NCBI GenBank assembly: GCA_022340215.1
Contig: JAJDOJ010000186.1
Location: 1 to 34,360, forward strand
Reading direction: 5' to 3'
DNA: 34,360 bases
Source of the DNA: Gammaproteobacteria bacterium
Lineage (GTDB): Bacteria; Pseudomonadota; Gammaproteobacteria; JAJDOJ01
The position numbers were made by a program, and so were the translations under genes. Under the pieces are notes generated by a model. That model was not told the origin of the DNA, made no database searches, and was given only the letters and a program-made list of their open reading frames with translations. Shown here one piece after another: positions 14,344 through 22,757 of the stretch (position 1 is the first letter of the stretch; every line of letters begins with the position of its first letter).

Positions 14344-16665
14344 ATGATCGCTGCGTCGCTGGGATTCCTTGCGGGTGTGCTCGCCCTGCAGTGCCTGGGG
14401 GAACTGCCGCCTGCCTGGATCCTGCTGGCGCTGCCGCTGTCCTCCGGGCTCCTGCTCGTATCGCGCAAGCTCGTGTTTCCCGTGGCGTTGGTCTGCGGGT
14501 TTTCCTGGGCCGGCCTGCAGGCCGCCGACCGGCTGGCGAGCGGGGTCAGTCCCGCACTGGAGGGACACGATGTCGTCGTGACAGGGGTAGTCGCGGGTCT
14601 GCCACAGCGAATGGACCGTCGGACCCGGATACGATTCGAGATCCGATCGGTCGAACCGCGAAACGCGGTGCGGGGACCGTTGCCGCTGATCGCCCGCTTG
14701 AACTGGTACCACGCGCCCGAGCTCGAGGCGGGACAGTCCTGGCGGCTGACCGTGCGCCTGAAGCGGCCGAGGGGTTTCGTTAACCCGGGCGGTTTCGACT
14801 ACGAGCGCTGGTTGTTCGCCAACGGTATCCGTGCGACCGGTTATGTGCGTAATGAGGAGGGAAATGTACAACTGGCGCCCGGGGCTGGATTCGGTCTGTC
14901 CAGGTTGCGGGAACGGATCTCCGGGCGCATCGAGGCCGCGTTGCCGGGTGACGCCAACGTCGGGGTGCTGCGGGCGCTGGCGGTCGGGGACCGGTCGGCC
15001 ATCTCGCCCGAGCGCTGGCAGATGCTGCTCGACACTGGCACCAATCACCTGCTCGCCATATCGGGCCTTCACATCGGACTGGTCGCCGGACTCCTCTACT
15101 GGATCGTGCTGAGGCTCTGGGGTCTTTCCACACGCTTGAGTTCTTTTCGTCCGTCCCCTTGGGCGGCCGCCGCCGCGGCTGTGGCCGTGGCCCTGGGCTA
15201 CGCCCTGCTGGCGGGTTTCAGCATCCCGACACAGCGTGCGCTCGTCATGGTTGCCGTGATCATGGGGGCTTCCCTGGCCGGGCGATCCCTGCGCCCGGCG
15301 CACGCGCTGGCCGCCGCGCTGTTGATCGTGCTGGTCCTCGACCCCTGCGCGGTGCTGTCTTTCGGTTTCTGGCTGTCGTTCCTCGCCGTCGCCACGATTG
15401 CCTGGACCATCATCGGTCGCGCCGACGCGGCCGGCGGTCCGCGCAGATGGCTGGGGGCGACGGCGGTGGTGACCCTGGGCCTGCTGCCGGCGACCCTGCT
15501 CTTCTTCCAACGCACGTCGCTGGTGGCGCCGCTGGCGAATCTCGTTGCGATCCCGCTGGTCGGATTCATGGTCGTACCGCTGACGCTGGTCGCCGTGTTG
15601 CTATTGCCGGTTCTGCACGGGGCCGCTGCGGGGCTGCTCGAAATGGCCAGTTTCTGTCTGGATCTCCTCTGGGCGATACTCGCCGTCGCCGCAGATCTTC
15701 CGCATGCGGTCTGGCGTCATGCACCACCGGCCTGGGCGCTGGTGCCGGCCGCGATCGGCGTCGCCTGGATGCTCGCGCCTCGCGGCTGGCCCTCGCGCTG
15801 GCTCGGTATTCCGCTGCTGATGCCTCTGGCCTTGTCTCCGGTCACGCGGCCTGCGCAGGGGGAATACCGGTTGACGCTGATGGACGTGGGGCAGGGTCTC
15901 GCGGTCCTGGTGGAGACGCGCGGGCACACGATGGTCTTCGATACCGGCGCGCGTTTCAGCGAGACCTTCAACGCGGGAGAAGCCGTCGTCCTTCCCGTGT
16001 TGAAGGCGCGTGGTGTGTCCGCACTCGATACGCTGGTGGTGAGTCACGCAGACAAGGATCACGCCGGCGGCGTGGAGGCCGTGCTCGCGGGCGTGCCGGT
16101 GGGACGTTTACTGGCCGGCGAGCCCGACGACCTGCCTGGAGGACGAGGGGAGCGCTGCATCGACGGCGAACGCTGGGAATGGGACGGCGTGCGATTCGAG
16201 TTTCTGCATCCGCCTGCCGCGAGCCCGGCTGTACGCAACAACGGGTCCTGCGTGTTGCGCGTCAGCGCCGGGGGTGGTTCGGTGCTGCTGACCGCCGACG
16301 TCGAGGCCGGCGCCGAGGCGATGATCGCTCTGCTGCCGGCGGAGCGCATCGGCAGCGAGGTCATGTTGATTCCCCATCATGGCAGCGCGACCTCGTCGAC
16401 GCCCGGTTTTCTGGATGCGGTCAACCCCCGGATCGCACTGCTGTCGCGAGGCTACCGGAACACGTTCGGATTCCCCAGAAAAGAGGTTATCGAGCGATAC
16501 GAGTCGAGGGCGATCCGGGTCTACGACACCGCGACCGAGGGCGCCATCACACTCGAGGTCGGTGCGCAACAGGGGCCGGTCGTCATACGGGGCGCGAGAT
16601 CCGTTGCCAGGCGCTACTGGACAACCGCCCCTGAGGGCCTATCTACAACGGGAGCGCGGCCGTAA
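14344..16665 (+). CDS. comEC: DNA internalization-related competence protein ComEC/Rec2
   Basis: Inner-membrane DNA channel of natural transformation. About 773 residues, full length. An N-terminal hydrophobic segment (MIAASLGFLAGVLALQ) precedes a DUF4131-like periplasmic region with RPRGFVNPGGFDYERWLF. The competence membrane domain follows (LLDTGTNHLLAISGLHIGLVAGLLYWIV; FSIPTQRALVMV; LSFGFWLSFLAVATI). The C-terminal metallo-beta-lactamase-like domain starts with LMDVGQGLAVLVET and contains VSHADKDHAGGVEAVL and IPHHGSATSS. The start is uncertain: I chose the ATG at 14344, which fits the family; an in-frame TTG at 14281 would add 21 residues. No ribosome-binding site is obvious. Other competence genes are not in the window. 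Confidence 0.92.
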   Translation: MIAASLGFLAGVLALQCLGELPPAWILLALPLSSGLLLVSRKLVFPVALVCGFSWAGLQAADRLASGVSPALEGHDVVVTGVVAGLPQRMDRRTRIRFEIRSVEPRNAVRGPLPLIARLNWYHAPELEAGQSWRLTVRLKRPRGFVNPGGFDYERWLFANGIRATGYVRNEEGNVQLAPGAGFGLSRLRERISGRIEAALPGDANVGVLRALAVGDRSAISPERWQMLLDTGTNHLLAISGLHIGLVAGLLYWIVLRLWGLSTRLSSFRPSPWAAAAAAVAVALGYALLAGFSIPTQRALVMVAVIMGASLAGRSLRPAHALAAALLIVLVLDPCAVLSFGFWLSFLAVATIAWTIIGRADAAGGPRRWLGATAVVTLGLLPATLLFFQRTSLVAPLANLVAIPLVGFMVVPLTLVAVLLLPVLHGAAAGLLEMASFCLDLLWAILAVAADLPHAVWRHAPPAWALVPAAIGVAWMLAPRGWPSRWLGIPLLMPLALSPVTRPAQGEYRLTLMDVGQGLAVLVETRGHTMVFDTGARFSETFNAGEAVVLPVLKARGVSALDTLVVSHADKDHAGGVEAVLAGVPVGRLLAGEPDDLPGGRGERCIDGERWEWDGVRFEFLHPPAASPAVRNNGSCVLRVSAGGGSVLLTADVEAGAEAMIALLPAERIGSEVMLIPHHGSATSSTPGFLDAVNPRIALLSRGYRNTFGFPRKEVIERYESRAIRVYDTATEGAITLEVGAQQGPVVIRGARSVARRYWTTAPEGLSTTGARP

Positions 16666-16811
16666 GGGCATGATGCGCCGGGCGGGATTACAATATGATC
16701 GATGACCGCGGGTCCCGCTCGGGGCCATAGGGAGGCGCAGTCGATCCGATCGGAGCGGTGCCACGCGAACCCGGCAACTCCATCAGAACAACCGAAGAGG
16801 AGACCAACGAC

Positions 16812-17435
16812 GTGCTGGACATCATCATGGCAGGCGGGTGGCTCATGCTGCCCATCATCGCCTGCTCGGTCATCTCGCTCGCCATTGTGATCGAGCGTTT
16901 CTGGACGCTGAACCCGCGACGGGTACTCCCGCGAAAACTGGTGAACCAGATCTGGCAACTGCAGCAAAAGGGTCAGCTCAGCTCTCAATGGGTCCAGAAG
17001 ATGCGCGCGTCCTCTCCGCTGGGTCGCGTACTGGCGTCCGGCCTGATGAACGCCAACGCCCCGCGCGTCGTCATGAAGGAGAGCATCGAGGAGACCGGGC
17101 GGCACGTGGCGCAGGGTCTGGAGCGATACCTCAACACGCTCGGCACGATCGCCGCGATCACACCGCTGCTCGGCCTGCTCGGCACGGTCATCGGCATGAT
17201 CAAGGTGTTCAGCGTCATCACTGCGGTCGGCGTCGGCGATCCGGGAGAACTCGCCGGAGGGATCTCGCAGGCGCTGGTGACCACCGCAGCCGGTATCTCG
17301 GTGGCGATCCCGACACTCATCTTCCACCGCTATTTCCGTGGACGCGTCAACCGTCTGGTCGTTGGCATGGAAGAAGAGGCGATCCGCCTGATGGAGGTCA
17401 TTCATGGGGAACGGGCGACCGGGGGTGCGCGCTGA
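16812..17435 (+). CDS. exbB: MotA/TolQ/ExbB-family proton channel protein
   Basis: Inner-membrane stator subunit using proton-motive force; 207 residues from a GTG start (VLDIIMAGGWLMLPIIACSVISLAIVIERFW), which has GAGGAG about 9 nt upstream. An in-frame ATG at 16758 lacks a site and adds non-homologous residues. Three TM segments: about 9-27, LNTLGTIAAITPLLGLLGTVIGMIKVF (the conserved TPLLGLLGTV motif), and GGISQALVTTAAGISVAIPTLIFHRYF. Overlaps exbD (TGATG). This chromosomal comEC-linked ExbB is found next to lipid A genes in other gammaproteobacteria. No tonB is nearby, so its partner is unknown. Confidence 0.9.
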   Translation: MLDIIMAGGWLMLPIIACSVISLAIVIERFWTLNPRRVLPRKLVNQIWQLQQKGQLSSQWVQKMRASSPLGRVLASGLMNANAPRVVMKESIEETGRHVAQGLERYLNTLGTIAAITPLLGLLGTVIGMIKVFSVITAVGVGDPGELAGGISQALVTTAAGISVAIPTLIFHRYFRGRVNRLVVGMEEEAIRLMEVIHGERATGGAR

Positions 17436-17863
17436 TGCGCTTTCTCAAGCGGCACGACGAGGAGGTCCACGTCAATCTGACGCCGTTGATCGACGTGGTC
17501 TTCCTGCTGCTGATTTTTTTCATGGTGACGACGACGTTCGACCGTTACGCTGAACTCAAGGTGGACCTGCCGGAGGCCTCGGCGGAACCGGGCGAGACGC
17601 CGGAGGACAACATCGAACTGATCGTGGACGCCGGTGGCCGGTATTTCCTCAACGGGCAACCGGTGGTCAATACCCGGCCCGAGACCCTCGTCGCGGCATT
17701 GCGCAAGGTCAGGGACGGGCGCCGCAGCCCGCTGCTCATCATCCGCGCCGATGCGCGCACCCCACACCAGTCGGTGGTCACCGCCATGGATGCGGCCGGG
17801 CGTATCGGCCTCAAGCGCCTTTCGATCGCCACCTCGCACACGGGCGGCACGGAGATGCAATGA
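17435..17863 (+). CDS. exbD: Biopolymer transport protein ExbD/TolR
   Basis: 142-residue partner of ExbB. A short cytosolic N-terminus (MRFLKRHDEEVHVNLTPLID) is followed by a single TM helix (VVFLLLIFFMVTTTF) that carries the conserved Asp of the NLTPLIDVVFLLLIFFM motif needed for proton use. The periplasmic domain ends in the RADARTPHQSVVTAMDAAGRIGLKRLSIAT fold. The start codon shares one base with the exbB stop (TGATG) and the stop overlaps msbA (ATGA), so exbB-exbD-msbA are translationally coupled. Confidence 0.93.
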   Translation: MRFLKRHDEEVHVNLTPLIDVVFLLLIFFMVTTTFDRYAELKVDLPEASAEPGETPEDNIELIVDAGGRYFLNGQPVVNTRPETLVAALRKVRDGRRSPLLIIRADARTPHQSVVTAMDAAGRIGLKRLSIATSHTGGTEMQ

Positions 17864-19644
17864 CCGAGGCGCGTATGCAGACCGGTGGTCTCGGGGTCTA
17901 CCGGCGACTGCTGGGCTACACGCTGCGCCACAAGCAACGTTTCTCACTGGCGATCCTCGGCATGGTGCTGTACGCGGCGACCGATACCGGGTTCGCGGCC
18001 ATCATCAAGACCATGCTCGACGGCAGTTTCGTGGAGCGCGACCCGCAGATCATGCGCTGGGCCCCGTTCGGGATCGTGGCGGTCCTCCTGTTGCGGGGCA
18101 TCGGCGGCTTTCTCTCCATGTACAATCTGCACTACGTGGGCCGCGCGGTGATCAAACGGCTGCGCAGCGAGATGTTCGACCAGCTCCTCTACTCGCCCGT
18201 CAGCTACTTCGACAGGACCTCGAGCGGACAGCAGATCTCTCGCATCACGTTCAACACCGAGCAGGTATTCTCGGCCGCGACCAACGGCGTGACGCTGCTG
18301 GTGCGCGACAGCCTCACGGTGCTGGGGCTGCTGGGCTGGATGTTCTATCTCGACTGGAGACTGGCGATCGGTTTCTTCTTCATCGCTCCCATCGTCGCGG
18401 CGCTGGTCGGCTTCGCCAGTCGCATCTTCCGCAAGGTCGGTCGCGGTATTCAGGACTCGATGGGCGACGTCAGCCACGTCGCCGAGGAGATGATCGAGGG
18501 CAACCGGGTGGTAAAGATCTTCGGCGGCCAGGACTACGAGGCCGCGCAGTTCGAAATGGCAATCGAGAAGAACCGGCGGATGAGCATGCGCATGGCCGCC
18601 ACGACAGCCATCAACGGCCCGGTGATGCAGATCATCGTCGGTATCGCCCTGGCGGTCATCATCTCCATGGCAATGCGCCAGAGCGATCAGGTGACCGTGG
18701 GCTCGTTTGTTTCGTTCATCGTCGCCATGGCGCTGATGATGTCACCGGTCAAGCGGCTCGCCGACGTCAATTCGGTCCTGCAGCAGGGTATTGCGGCCGG
18801 CGAGAGCATCTTCGACCTGCTCGACTCGGAACGCGAGGAGGACAGCACCGGATATCCCCTTCTCCACTGCCGGGGAAGGGTCTCCTATCTGGACGTGCAC
18901 TTCCGTTACGCCCCCGACCAGGTAGAGGTCCTGCGGGGCATTTCGTTCGAGGCGAACCCCGGGGAGACCATCGCCCTCGTGGGACGCTCGGGCAGCGGTA
19001 AATCGACCCTGGCGAATCTGCTGCCGAGGTTCTACGACCCTACCAGGGGTGAAATCCGGGTAGACGGCACCAACATCGGGGGTTGTGGTCTGCGGAACCT
19101 GCGCGCGACGATTACCTATGTCAGTCAGGACACCGTGCTGTTCAACGACACGATCGAACGCAACATCGCCTACGGTCAGGCGGGAGCGGTGAGCCGCGAG
19201 CGGATCATGGAGGCGGCCGAGGCCGCACACGCGCGCGAGTTCATCGACCGCATGCCCAACGGACTCGACACCCTGGTCGGGGAGAACGGCGTGCTGCTTT
19301 CCGGCGGTCAGCGGCAGCGCCTGTCAATCGCGCGAGCGTTGTTGAAGGATGCCCCGATACTCATTCTCGACGAGGCCACCTCTTCCCTGGACAGCGAGTC
19401 CGAACGGCATATCCAGGCGGCACTCTCGACACTGCTGCAGAACCGAACCACGCTGGTGATCGCGCATCGACTGTCGACGGTCGAGAACGCAGACCGGATC
19501 CTGGTCCTCGACGGGGGACGTATCGTGGAATCCGGCAGGCACAGGGCGCTGCTGGCCAGAAACGGAATCTATGCGGGGCTCTATCGTCTGCAGCTTCACG
19601 AGCGTGCAGATGCCGGTGCAGCGCCGCGGGGCGCCAGCGCTTGA
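17860..19644 (+). CDS. msbA: Lipid A export ABC transporter MsbA
   Basis: Homodimeric exporter that flips lipid A-core across the inner membrane. 594 residues: a six-helix ABC_membrane domain (about 20-310, with YLDWRLAIGFFFIAPIVAALVGF and the LPxxS-like coupling region) and a C-terminal ATPase with Walker A GRSGSGKST (375-383), Q-loop YVSQDTVLFNDTI, signature LLSGGQRQRLSIARAL, Walker B ILILDEATSSLD and H-loop VIAHRLST. The family is confirmed by its position directly before lpxK. It overlaps exbD by 4 bp and lpxK starts 12 bp later, so this is one operon for lipid A maturation and transport. Confidence 0.95.
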   Translation: MTEARMQTGGLGVYRRLLGYTLRHKQRFSLAILGMVLYAATDTGFAAIIKTMLDGSFVERDPQIMRWAPFGIVAVLLLRGIGGFLSMYNLHYVGRAVIKRLRSEMFDQLLYSPVSYFDRTSSGQQISRITFNTEQVFSAATNGVTLLVRDSLTVLGLLGWMFYLDWRLAIGFFFIAPIVAALVGFASRIFRKVGRGIQDSMGDVSHVAEEMIEGNRVVKIFGGQDYEAAQFEMAIEKNRRMSMRMAATTAINGPVMQIIVGIALAVIISMAMRQSDQVTVGSFVSFIVAMALMMSPVKRLADVNSVLQQGIAAGESIFDLLDSEREEDSTGYPLLHCRGRVSYLDVHFRYAPDQVEVLRGISFEANPGETIALVGRSGSGKSTLANLLPRFYDPTRGEIRVDGTNIGGCGLRNLRATITYVSQDTVLFNDTIERNIAYGQAGAVSRERIMEAAEAAHAREFIDRMPNGLDTLVGENGVLLSGGQRQRLSIARALLKDAPILILDEATSSLDSESERHIQAALSTLLQNRTTLVIAHRLSTVENADRILVLDGGRIVESGRHRALLARNGIYAGLYRLQLHERADAGAAPRGASA

Positions 19645-19656
19645 GGTCGGAGGGTC

Positions 19657-20637
19657 ATGCAGCGCTTCCTGTCGCGACTCTGGTACCCGGGAAATCCGGT
19701 AGCGTGGAGTCTCCTGCCCCTGACGCTGCTGTTCTGCGTCGTCGTCTGGCTCAGGCGGCACTACTATTCCATCACCGGCGGTCATGCACTACCCGTACCG
19801 GTGATCGTGATCGGCAATATTTCGGTCGGCGGCACCGGCAAGACGCCGCTGGTGGTATGGGTCGTCGAATGGCTTGTCCGGCGGGGATTTCGCCCCGGTG
19901 TCGTCAGTCGAGGTTACGGCGGTGTGCGGGGTTCCGGACCGATGGTGGTGACCGGGGAAAGCGATCCGGCCGCCTGCGGTGACGAACCGGTCCTGATCGC
20001 CTCCCGCACCGGGCGCCCGGTGGTCGTCTACGCCGATCGCGTCGAGGCGGGGCGGGTCCTGATCGAGTGGTTCGATTGCGACGTGCTTGTCTCCGACGAC
20101 GGCTTGCAGCACTATCGTCTCGAGCGCGACCTGGAGGTGGTCGTGGTCGACGGGGCCAGACGCTTCGGCAACGGCTTCTGTCTGCCCGCCGGCCCGTTGC
20201 GAGAGCCACTTTCGCGGCTGGAGTCGGCCGACATCGTCCTGATCAACGGCGAGCCGCGTCCCGGGGAGTTCCGGCTCTCGTTGGGTGGCGAGGAGGCAGT
20301 GAACCTTCGGGATCCGCGAAGGCGCGCGTCAATCGACGAATTCGAGGGCCGGCGCGTCGTCGCGGTGGCAGGCATCGGGCGGCCCGCGCGCTTCTTTCAA
20401 TACCTGCGCGCGCGGGGGCTGGATGTCGAGGAACGACCGTTCCCGGACCACCATCGGTTTACCTCCGATGATCTGGTCGCGGCGGGCGAGGGGACCGTAT
20501 TGATGACGGAGAAAGACGCTGTGAAGGTGCGCGGTTTCGCGCGCCAGGACGACTGGTATGTCCCGGTGACAGCTCACCCGGACGAAACGCTTTCGAGATT
20601 GCTCGAAGAAACGATGGACGGGAATGACGATGGATAG
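19657..20637 (+). CDS. lpxK: Tetraacyldisaccharide 4'-kinase LpxK
   Basis: Phosphorylates the 4' position of the lipid A precursor at the inner membrane. 326 residues with an N-terminal membrane anchor ([16 protein letters not shown], about 19-34), the P-loop [14 protein letters not shown] (53-66), [35 protein letters not shown] and [14 protein letters not shown], all canonical for LpxK. GGAGGG precedes the ATG. Its last 8 bases overlap the small ycaR gene. Confidence 0.95.
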   Translation: MQRFLSRLWYPGNPVAWSLLPLTLLFCVVVWLRRHYYSITGGHALPVPVIVIGNISVGGTGKTPLVVWVVEWLVRRGFRPGVVSRGYGGVRGSGPMVVTGESDPAACGDEPVLIASRTGRPVVVYADRVEAGRVLIEWFDCDVLVSDDGLQHYRLERDLEVVVVDGARRFGNGFCLPAGPLREPLSRLESADIVLINGEPRPGEFRLSLGGEEAVNLRDPRRRASIDEFEGRRVVAVAGIGRPARFFQYLRARGLDVEERPFPDHHRFTSDDLVAAGEGTVLMTEKDAVKVRGFARQDDWYVPVTAHPDETLSRLLEETMDGNDDG

Positions 20638-20827
20638 CAAGCTGCTGGATATCCTGGTGTGCCCGGTCACCAAGGGGCCCTTGATCTACGACAGGAAGAA
20701 CCAGGAACTGATCTCGCGTTCCGCGCGTCTGGCGTATCCGGTACGCGACGGCATCCCGGTCATGCTCGAAGACGAGGCAAGGCCGCTCGGGGAGGAAGAA
20801 CTTGAGCGCTGGAAAAGGTCGTCGTGA
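20630..20827 (+). CDS. ycaR: Trm112-like protein YcaR (UPF0434)
   Basis: 65-residue protein of the Trm112/YcaR family: [46 protein letters not shown]. Only one of the usual zinc-site cysteines remains (ILVCPVTKG), common in the proteobacterial branch. The start is set at the ATG at 20630 because GGGA lies 7 nt upstream; an ATG two codons earlier abuts that site. It overlaps lpxK. In E. coli and Pseudomonas kdsB follows ycaR; here it does not. Function is unclear; eukaryotic and archaeal homologues activate methyltransferases. Confidence 0.85.
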   Translation: MDSKLLDILVCPVTKGPLIYDRKNQELISRSARLAYPVRDGIPVMLEDEARPLGEEELERWKRSS

Positions 20828-20862
20828 AGCCGGGCGCTGGCCGGATGCGAACGGCGTTCCCT

Positions 20863-21153
20863 TCAAGCGAGTCCGGCGAGCGACCGGAACCGTTTCCGTT
20901 CGTCGTCGTTTGCGATTGCCTGGATGACGGGATGGAGATCGTCGGTCAGCTTGCTGACCACGGGTATGGTGTACGTACCGGGGGCGCGCCGCTGGGCCTC
21001 ACCGAACCAGTTGCACTGGATCTCCGCCTCGCTGTGCTTGTAGAGCACGATGGACGGCCCGTCTTCGAGGATCTCGATAATCTCGCAGTGGCACTCTTTG
21101 TGCTTGCAGTGTCTTCCAATCAGCGCCTGCAGTTCGTCGAAGAAGGTGGACAT
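20863..21153 (-). CDS. Hypothetical small Cys-containing protein
   Basis: 96 residues, family not recognised. Probably cytosolic, with no signal or membrane segment. The N-terminal third has a compact Cys/His group, RHCKHKECHC (Cys16, Cys21 and Cys23 with His15, His18 and His22), which could bind a metal. A predicted beta-rich middle (EIIEILEDGPSIVLYKHSEAEIQCNWFGEAQ) and a helical end follow. The start is set at the ATG preceded by GGAAGAG; a longer frame to 21204 would overlap nudF. Divergent from nudF with 26 bp between the start codons. Codon use looks like that of its neighbours, so I consider it a real gene. Confidence 0.6.
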   Translation of the reverse strand: MSTFFDELQALIGRHCKHKECHCEIIEILEDGPSIVLYKHSEAEIQCNWFGEAQRRAPGTYTIPVVSKLTDDLHPVIQAIANDDERKRFRSLAGLA

Positions 21154-21179
21154 TTCTCTTCCGGTGGCAACATCCGCGA

Positions 21180-21779
21180 ATGAAATGGAAAATTCTCGAT
21201 ACAACCCTATGTTATCAGGGTTTCTTCCGGGTCGATAAGCTTCGTCTTCGTCACAGCCTGTTTGCCGGAGGTCAGAGTGAGGTTCTCGTCCGGGAACTCG
21301 TCCAGCGAAGCGATGCGGTGGCCGTGTTGCCGTACGACCCCGCGACCGACCAGGTCGTCCTGATCGAGCAGTTCCGAACCGGTGCCATCGACGGGCCGAT
21401 GGGCCCCTGGCTGCTTGAGATCGTCGCGGGCCTGATCGATCCGGGCGAACGGGCCGAAACCGCGGCCATGCGAGAGACCCGCGAGGAAACCGGGTGCGTT
21501 CCGGTCGCGCTCCACCATCTCTACGACTACTACTCCACGCCGGGTGGCTTCAAGGAGCGGGTCTCGCTCTACGTCGCGCGGGTGGATGCGAGTCAGGCGA
21601 GCGGTATACACGGGCAATCCGATGAGGGGGAGGACATCCGCATCCGGGTGGTCGGCGCCGGCCAGGCCATCGGCCTGATGGAATCGGGCCTGATCGCCTC
21701 GGCCCAGCCGATCGTCGCACTGCAGTGGTTGCGGTTGAACCGGGCGAATCTTCGCGCCGACTGGGCAGGAACGGCCTGA
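21180..21779 (+). CDS. nudF: ADP-ribose diphosphatase (Nudix) NudF
   Basis: Hydrolyses ADP-ribose to AMP and ribose-5-phosphate. 199 residues. The N-terminal strand region (LRHSLFAGGQSEVLVRELVQRSDAVAVLPYD) is typical of ADP-ribose pyrophosphatases. The full Nudix box runs from Gly84 to Cys106: GLIDPGE, then RETREETGC, with Glu90, Arg98, Glu99, Glu102, Glu103 and Gly105 in place. YYSTPGGFKERVSLYVARVD and the C-terminal SAQPIVALQWL match NudF. The start ATG lies 26 bp from the divergent small gene. Confidence 0.93.
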   Translation: MKWKILDTTLCYQGFFRVDKLRLRHSLFAGGQSEVLVRELVQRSDAVAVLPYDPATDQVVLIEQFRTGAIDGPMGPWLLEIVAGLIDPGERAETAAMRETREETGCVPVALHHLYDYYSTPGGFKERVSLYVARVDASQASGIHGQSDEGEDIRIRVVGAGQAIGLMESGLIASAQPIVALQWLRLNRANLRADWAGTA

Positions 21780-21979
21780 GGACATCCGGCCACCGTGATT
21801 TGCATGCCCCTGGGGGTGCGCCCCGAGCCAGTCGCGAATAGGCCCGTTTTTCACGGGTGATCGCCGAATCTTCCCCGAAAATGCGGGAACCGTCTAAAAT
21901 CAGGACTGGTGCGACAATACGTTCCATGACCTGGATCCAACCTGTTGTGTCGTCCGGGCCGTGGTCCAGCAGCCACATC
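21780..21979. other. Intergenic region between nudF and palindromic element B
   Basis: No gene is seen. CCCGTTTTTCACGGG (about 21843-21857) is a small hairpin, and GGGGTGCGCCCC lies about 30 bp before it; together they might end nudF transcription. Several overlapping open frames have no recognisable homology. Confidence 0.3.
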
Positions 21980-22216
21980 GGCGGATTCTGTCGAATGACA
22001 TACCATCCTGCTTGTTTTTGTCGGCCGTCCTTTGTGTTTCGACAACACTGACATCGTTCCGACGATGCGCCTGTTGTCGCGCCTTGATGACGAACGATCC
22101 CGGCGCGGCGCTGTCCCTGCTTTGCTTGGGCACCGGTCTTGGGCTTCCTACCCAAGCCGCTCACTGCTTCGCAGCTCACCCGGCGCGATCGGGTATGCCA
22201 TTTTCCCGCAATCGCC
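21980..22216. repeat. MITE-like palindromic element, copy B, with an 80-bp insertion
   Basis: Second copy of the element at 1-138. Ends are imperfect inverted repeats: GGCGGATT...AATGACATACC on the left, GGGTATGCCATTTTCCCGC...AATCGCC on the right. Central stems are CGACAACA (22040-22047) with TGTTGTCG (22072-22079) and CATCG (22052-22056) with CGATG (22063-22067). Compared with copy A an A-T pair is C-G in the inner stem and another A-T pair is G-C in the outer stem. Copy B also carries extra DNA bounded by CCCGGCGCG repeats. It ends 27 bp before the CZB gene. Confidence 0.75.
22099..22187. mobile_element. 80-bp insertion flanked by 9-bp direct repeats inside element B
   Basis: CCCGGCGCG occurs at 22099-22107 and 22179-22187; copy A has a single CCGGCGCG at the same place. 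The added segment contains GCTTGGG (22124-22130) opposite CCCAAGC (about 22152-22158) and a CTGC-TTC-GCAG mini-hairpin. It has the form of a tiny insertion with target duplication, or of a slippage/recombination product. Confidence 0.5.
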
Positions 22217-22243
22217 TTAAACGACTCAGAAACGGGGCTAGCG

Positions 22244-22690
22244 ATGCAGAGAGACGAGGCGATGAAACGGATCCGTGCGGCGAAATCGGCGCATCTGCAG
22301 TGGCGCGCAAGGGCGCAGGCACTGGTCGCGGGGTTGCCCATAGACGAAAGCAAGTTACCCGTGATCCATACGGACTGTAAATTCGGCCGGTGGTATTACG
22401 GTGAAGGCCAGGGCCTCGGATCGCTGGACTCGTTCAGGGCGATCGAGGTACCACACGAGGTTCTGCATGGCGTGTACATGAAGATCTTCAAGGCGTTGCA
22501 CCAGGAGGACGATCGATCCGCACTCGCGAAGCTGTTCGGCAAGAAAAACAAGCACAAGGAGGCCGCGCTCGAGGAGGCCAGGGGGTACCTGAGCGAACTC
22601 GTGGATGTCTCAGGGACGTTGCTTACCGCAATCGAAGTGCTGGAGAAAGACCTCAAGGGTATGACCGACGGAGAGGTGCAGAAGCTGTAG
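22244..22690 (+). CDS. CZB (chemoreceptor zinc-binding) domain protein
   Basis: 148-residue soluble protein made almost entirely of one CZB domain, the four-helix zinc-binding module usually found at the end of chemoreceptors and diguanylate cyclases. The ligand pattern is complete: His17 in AKSAHLQWR, Cys45 in TDCKFGRWYYGEG, and His71 and His75 in VPHEVLHGVYMKI. A C-terminal helical extension (LSELVDVSGTLLTAIEVLEKDL) follows. There is no signalling output domain, so it probably acts as a stand-alone zinc or redox/chlorine sensor partner; this is inference. The start is the ATG at 22244; upstream in-frame codons run through the palindromic element and are not homologous. Confidence 0.8.
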   Translation: MQRDEAMKRIRAAKSAHLQWRARAQALVAGLPIDESKLPVIHTDCKFGRWYYGEGQGLGSLDSFRAIEVPHEVLHGVYMKIFKALHQEDDRSALAKLFGKKNKHKEAALEEARGYLSELVDVSGTLLTAIEVLEKDLKGMTDGEVQKL

Positions 22691-22711
22691 GCTGTCGAAT
22701 CTTGCCGCAGA

Positions 22712-22747
22712 CCGGTCGCCGTGGCCAGACGCACCGTCGGCGACCGG
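22712..22747. terminator. Strong hairpin between convergent genes (possible bidirectional terminator)
   Basis: CCGGTCGCCG (22712-22721) and CGGCGACCGG (22738-22747) are a perfect 10-bp inverted repeat with a 16-nt loop, lying between the stops of the CZB gene (22690) and the EamA gene (22758). There is no T-tract, so termination is inferred from position only. Confidence 0.4.
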
Positions 22748-22757
22748 GGCCGACCGA

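Noticed and set aside
15159-16634. 491-codon forward frame within comEC
   Set aside because: Shadow in another frame; comEC motifs are all in the chosen frame.
17634-19001. 455-codon forward frame across exbD and msbA
   Set aside because: Out-of-frame Arg-rich translation over two recognised genes.
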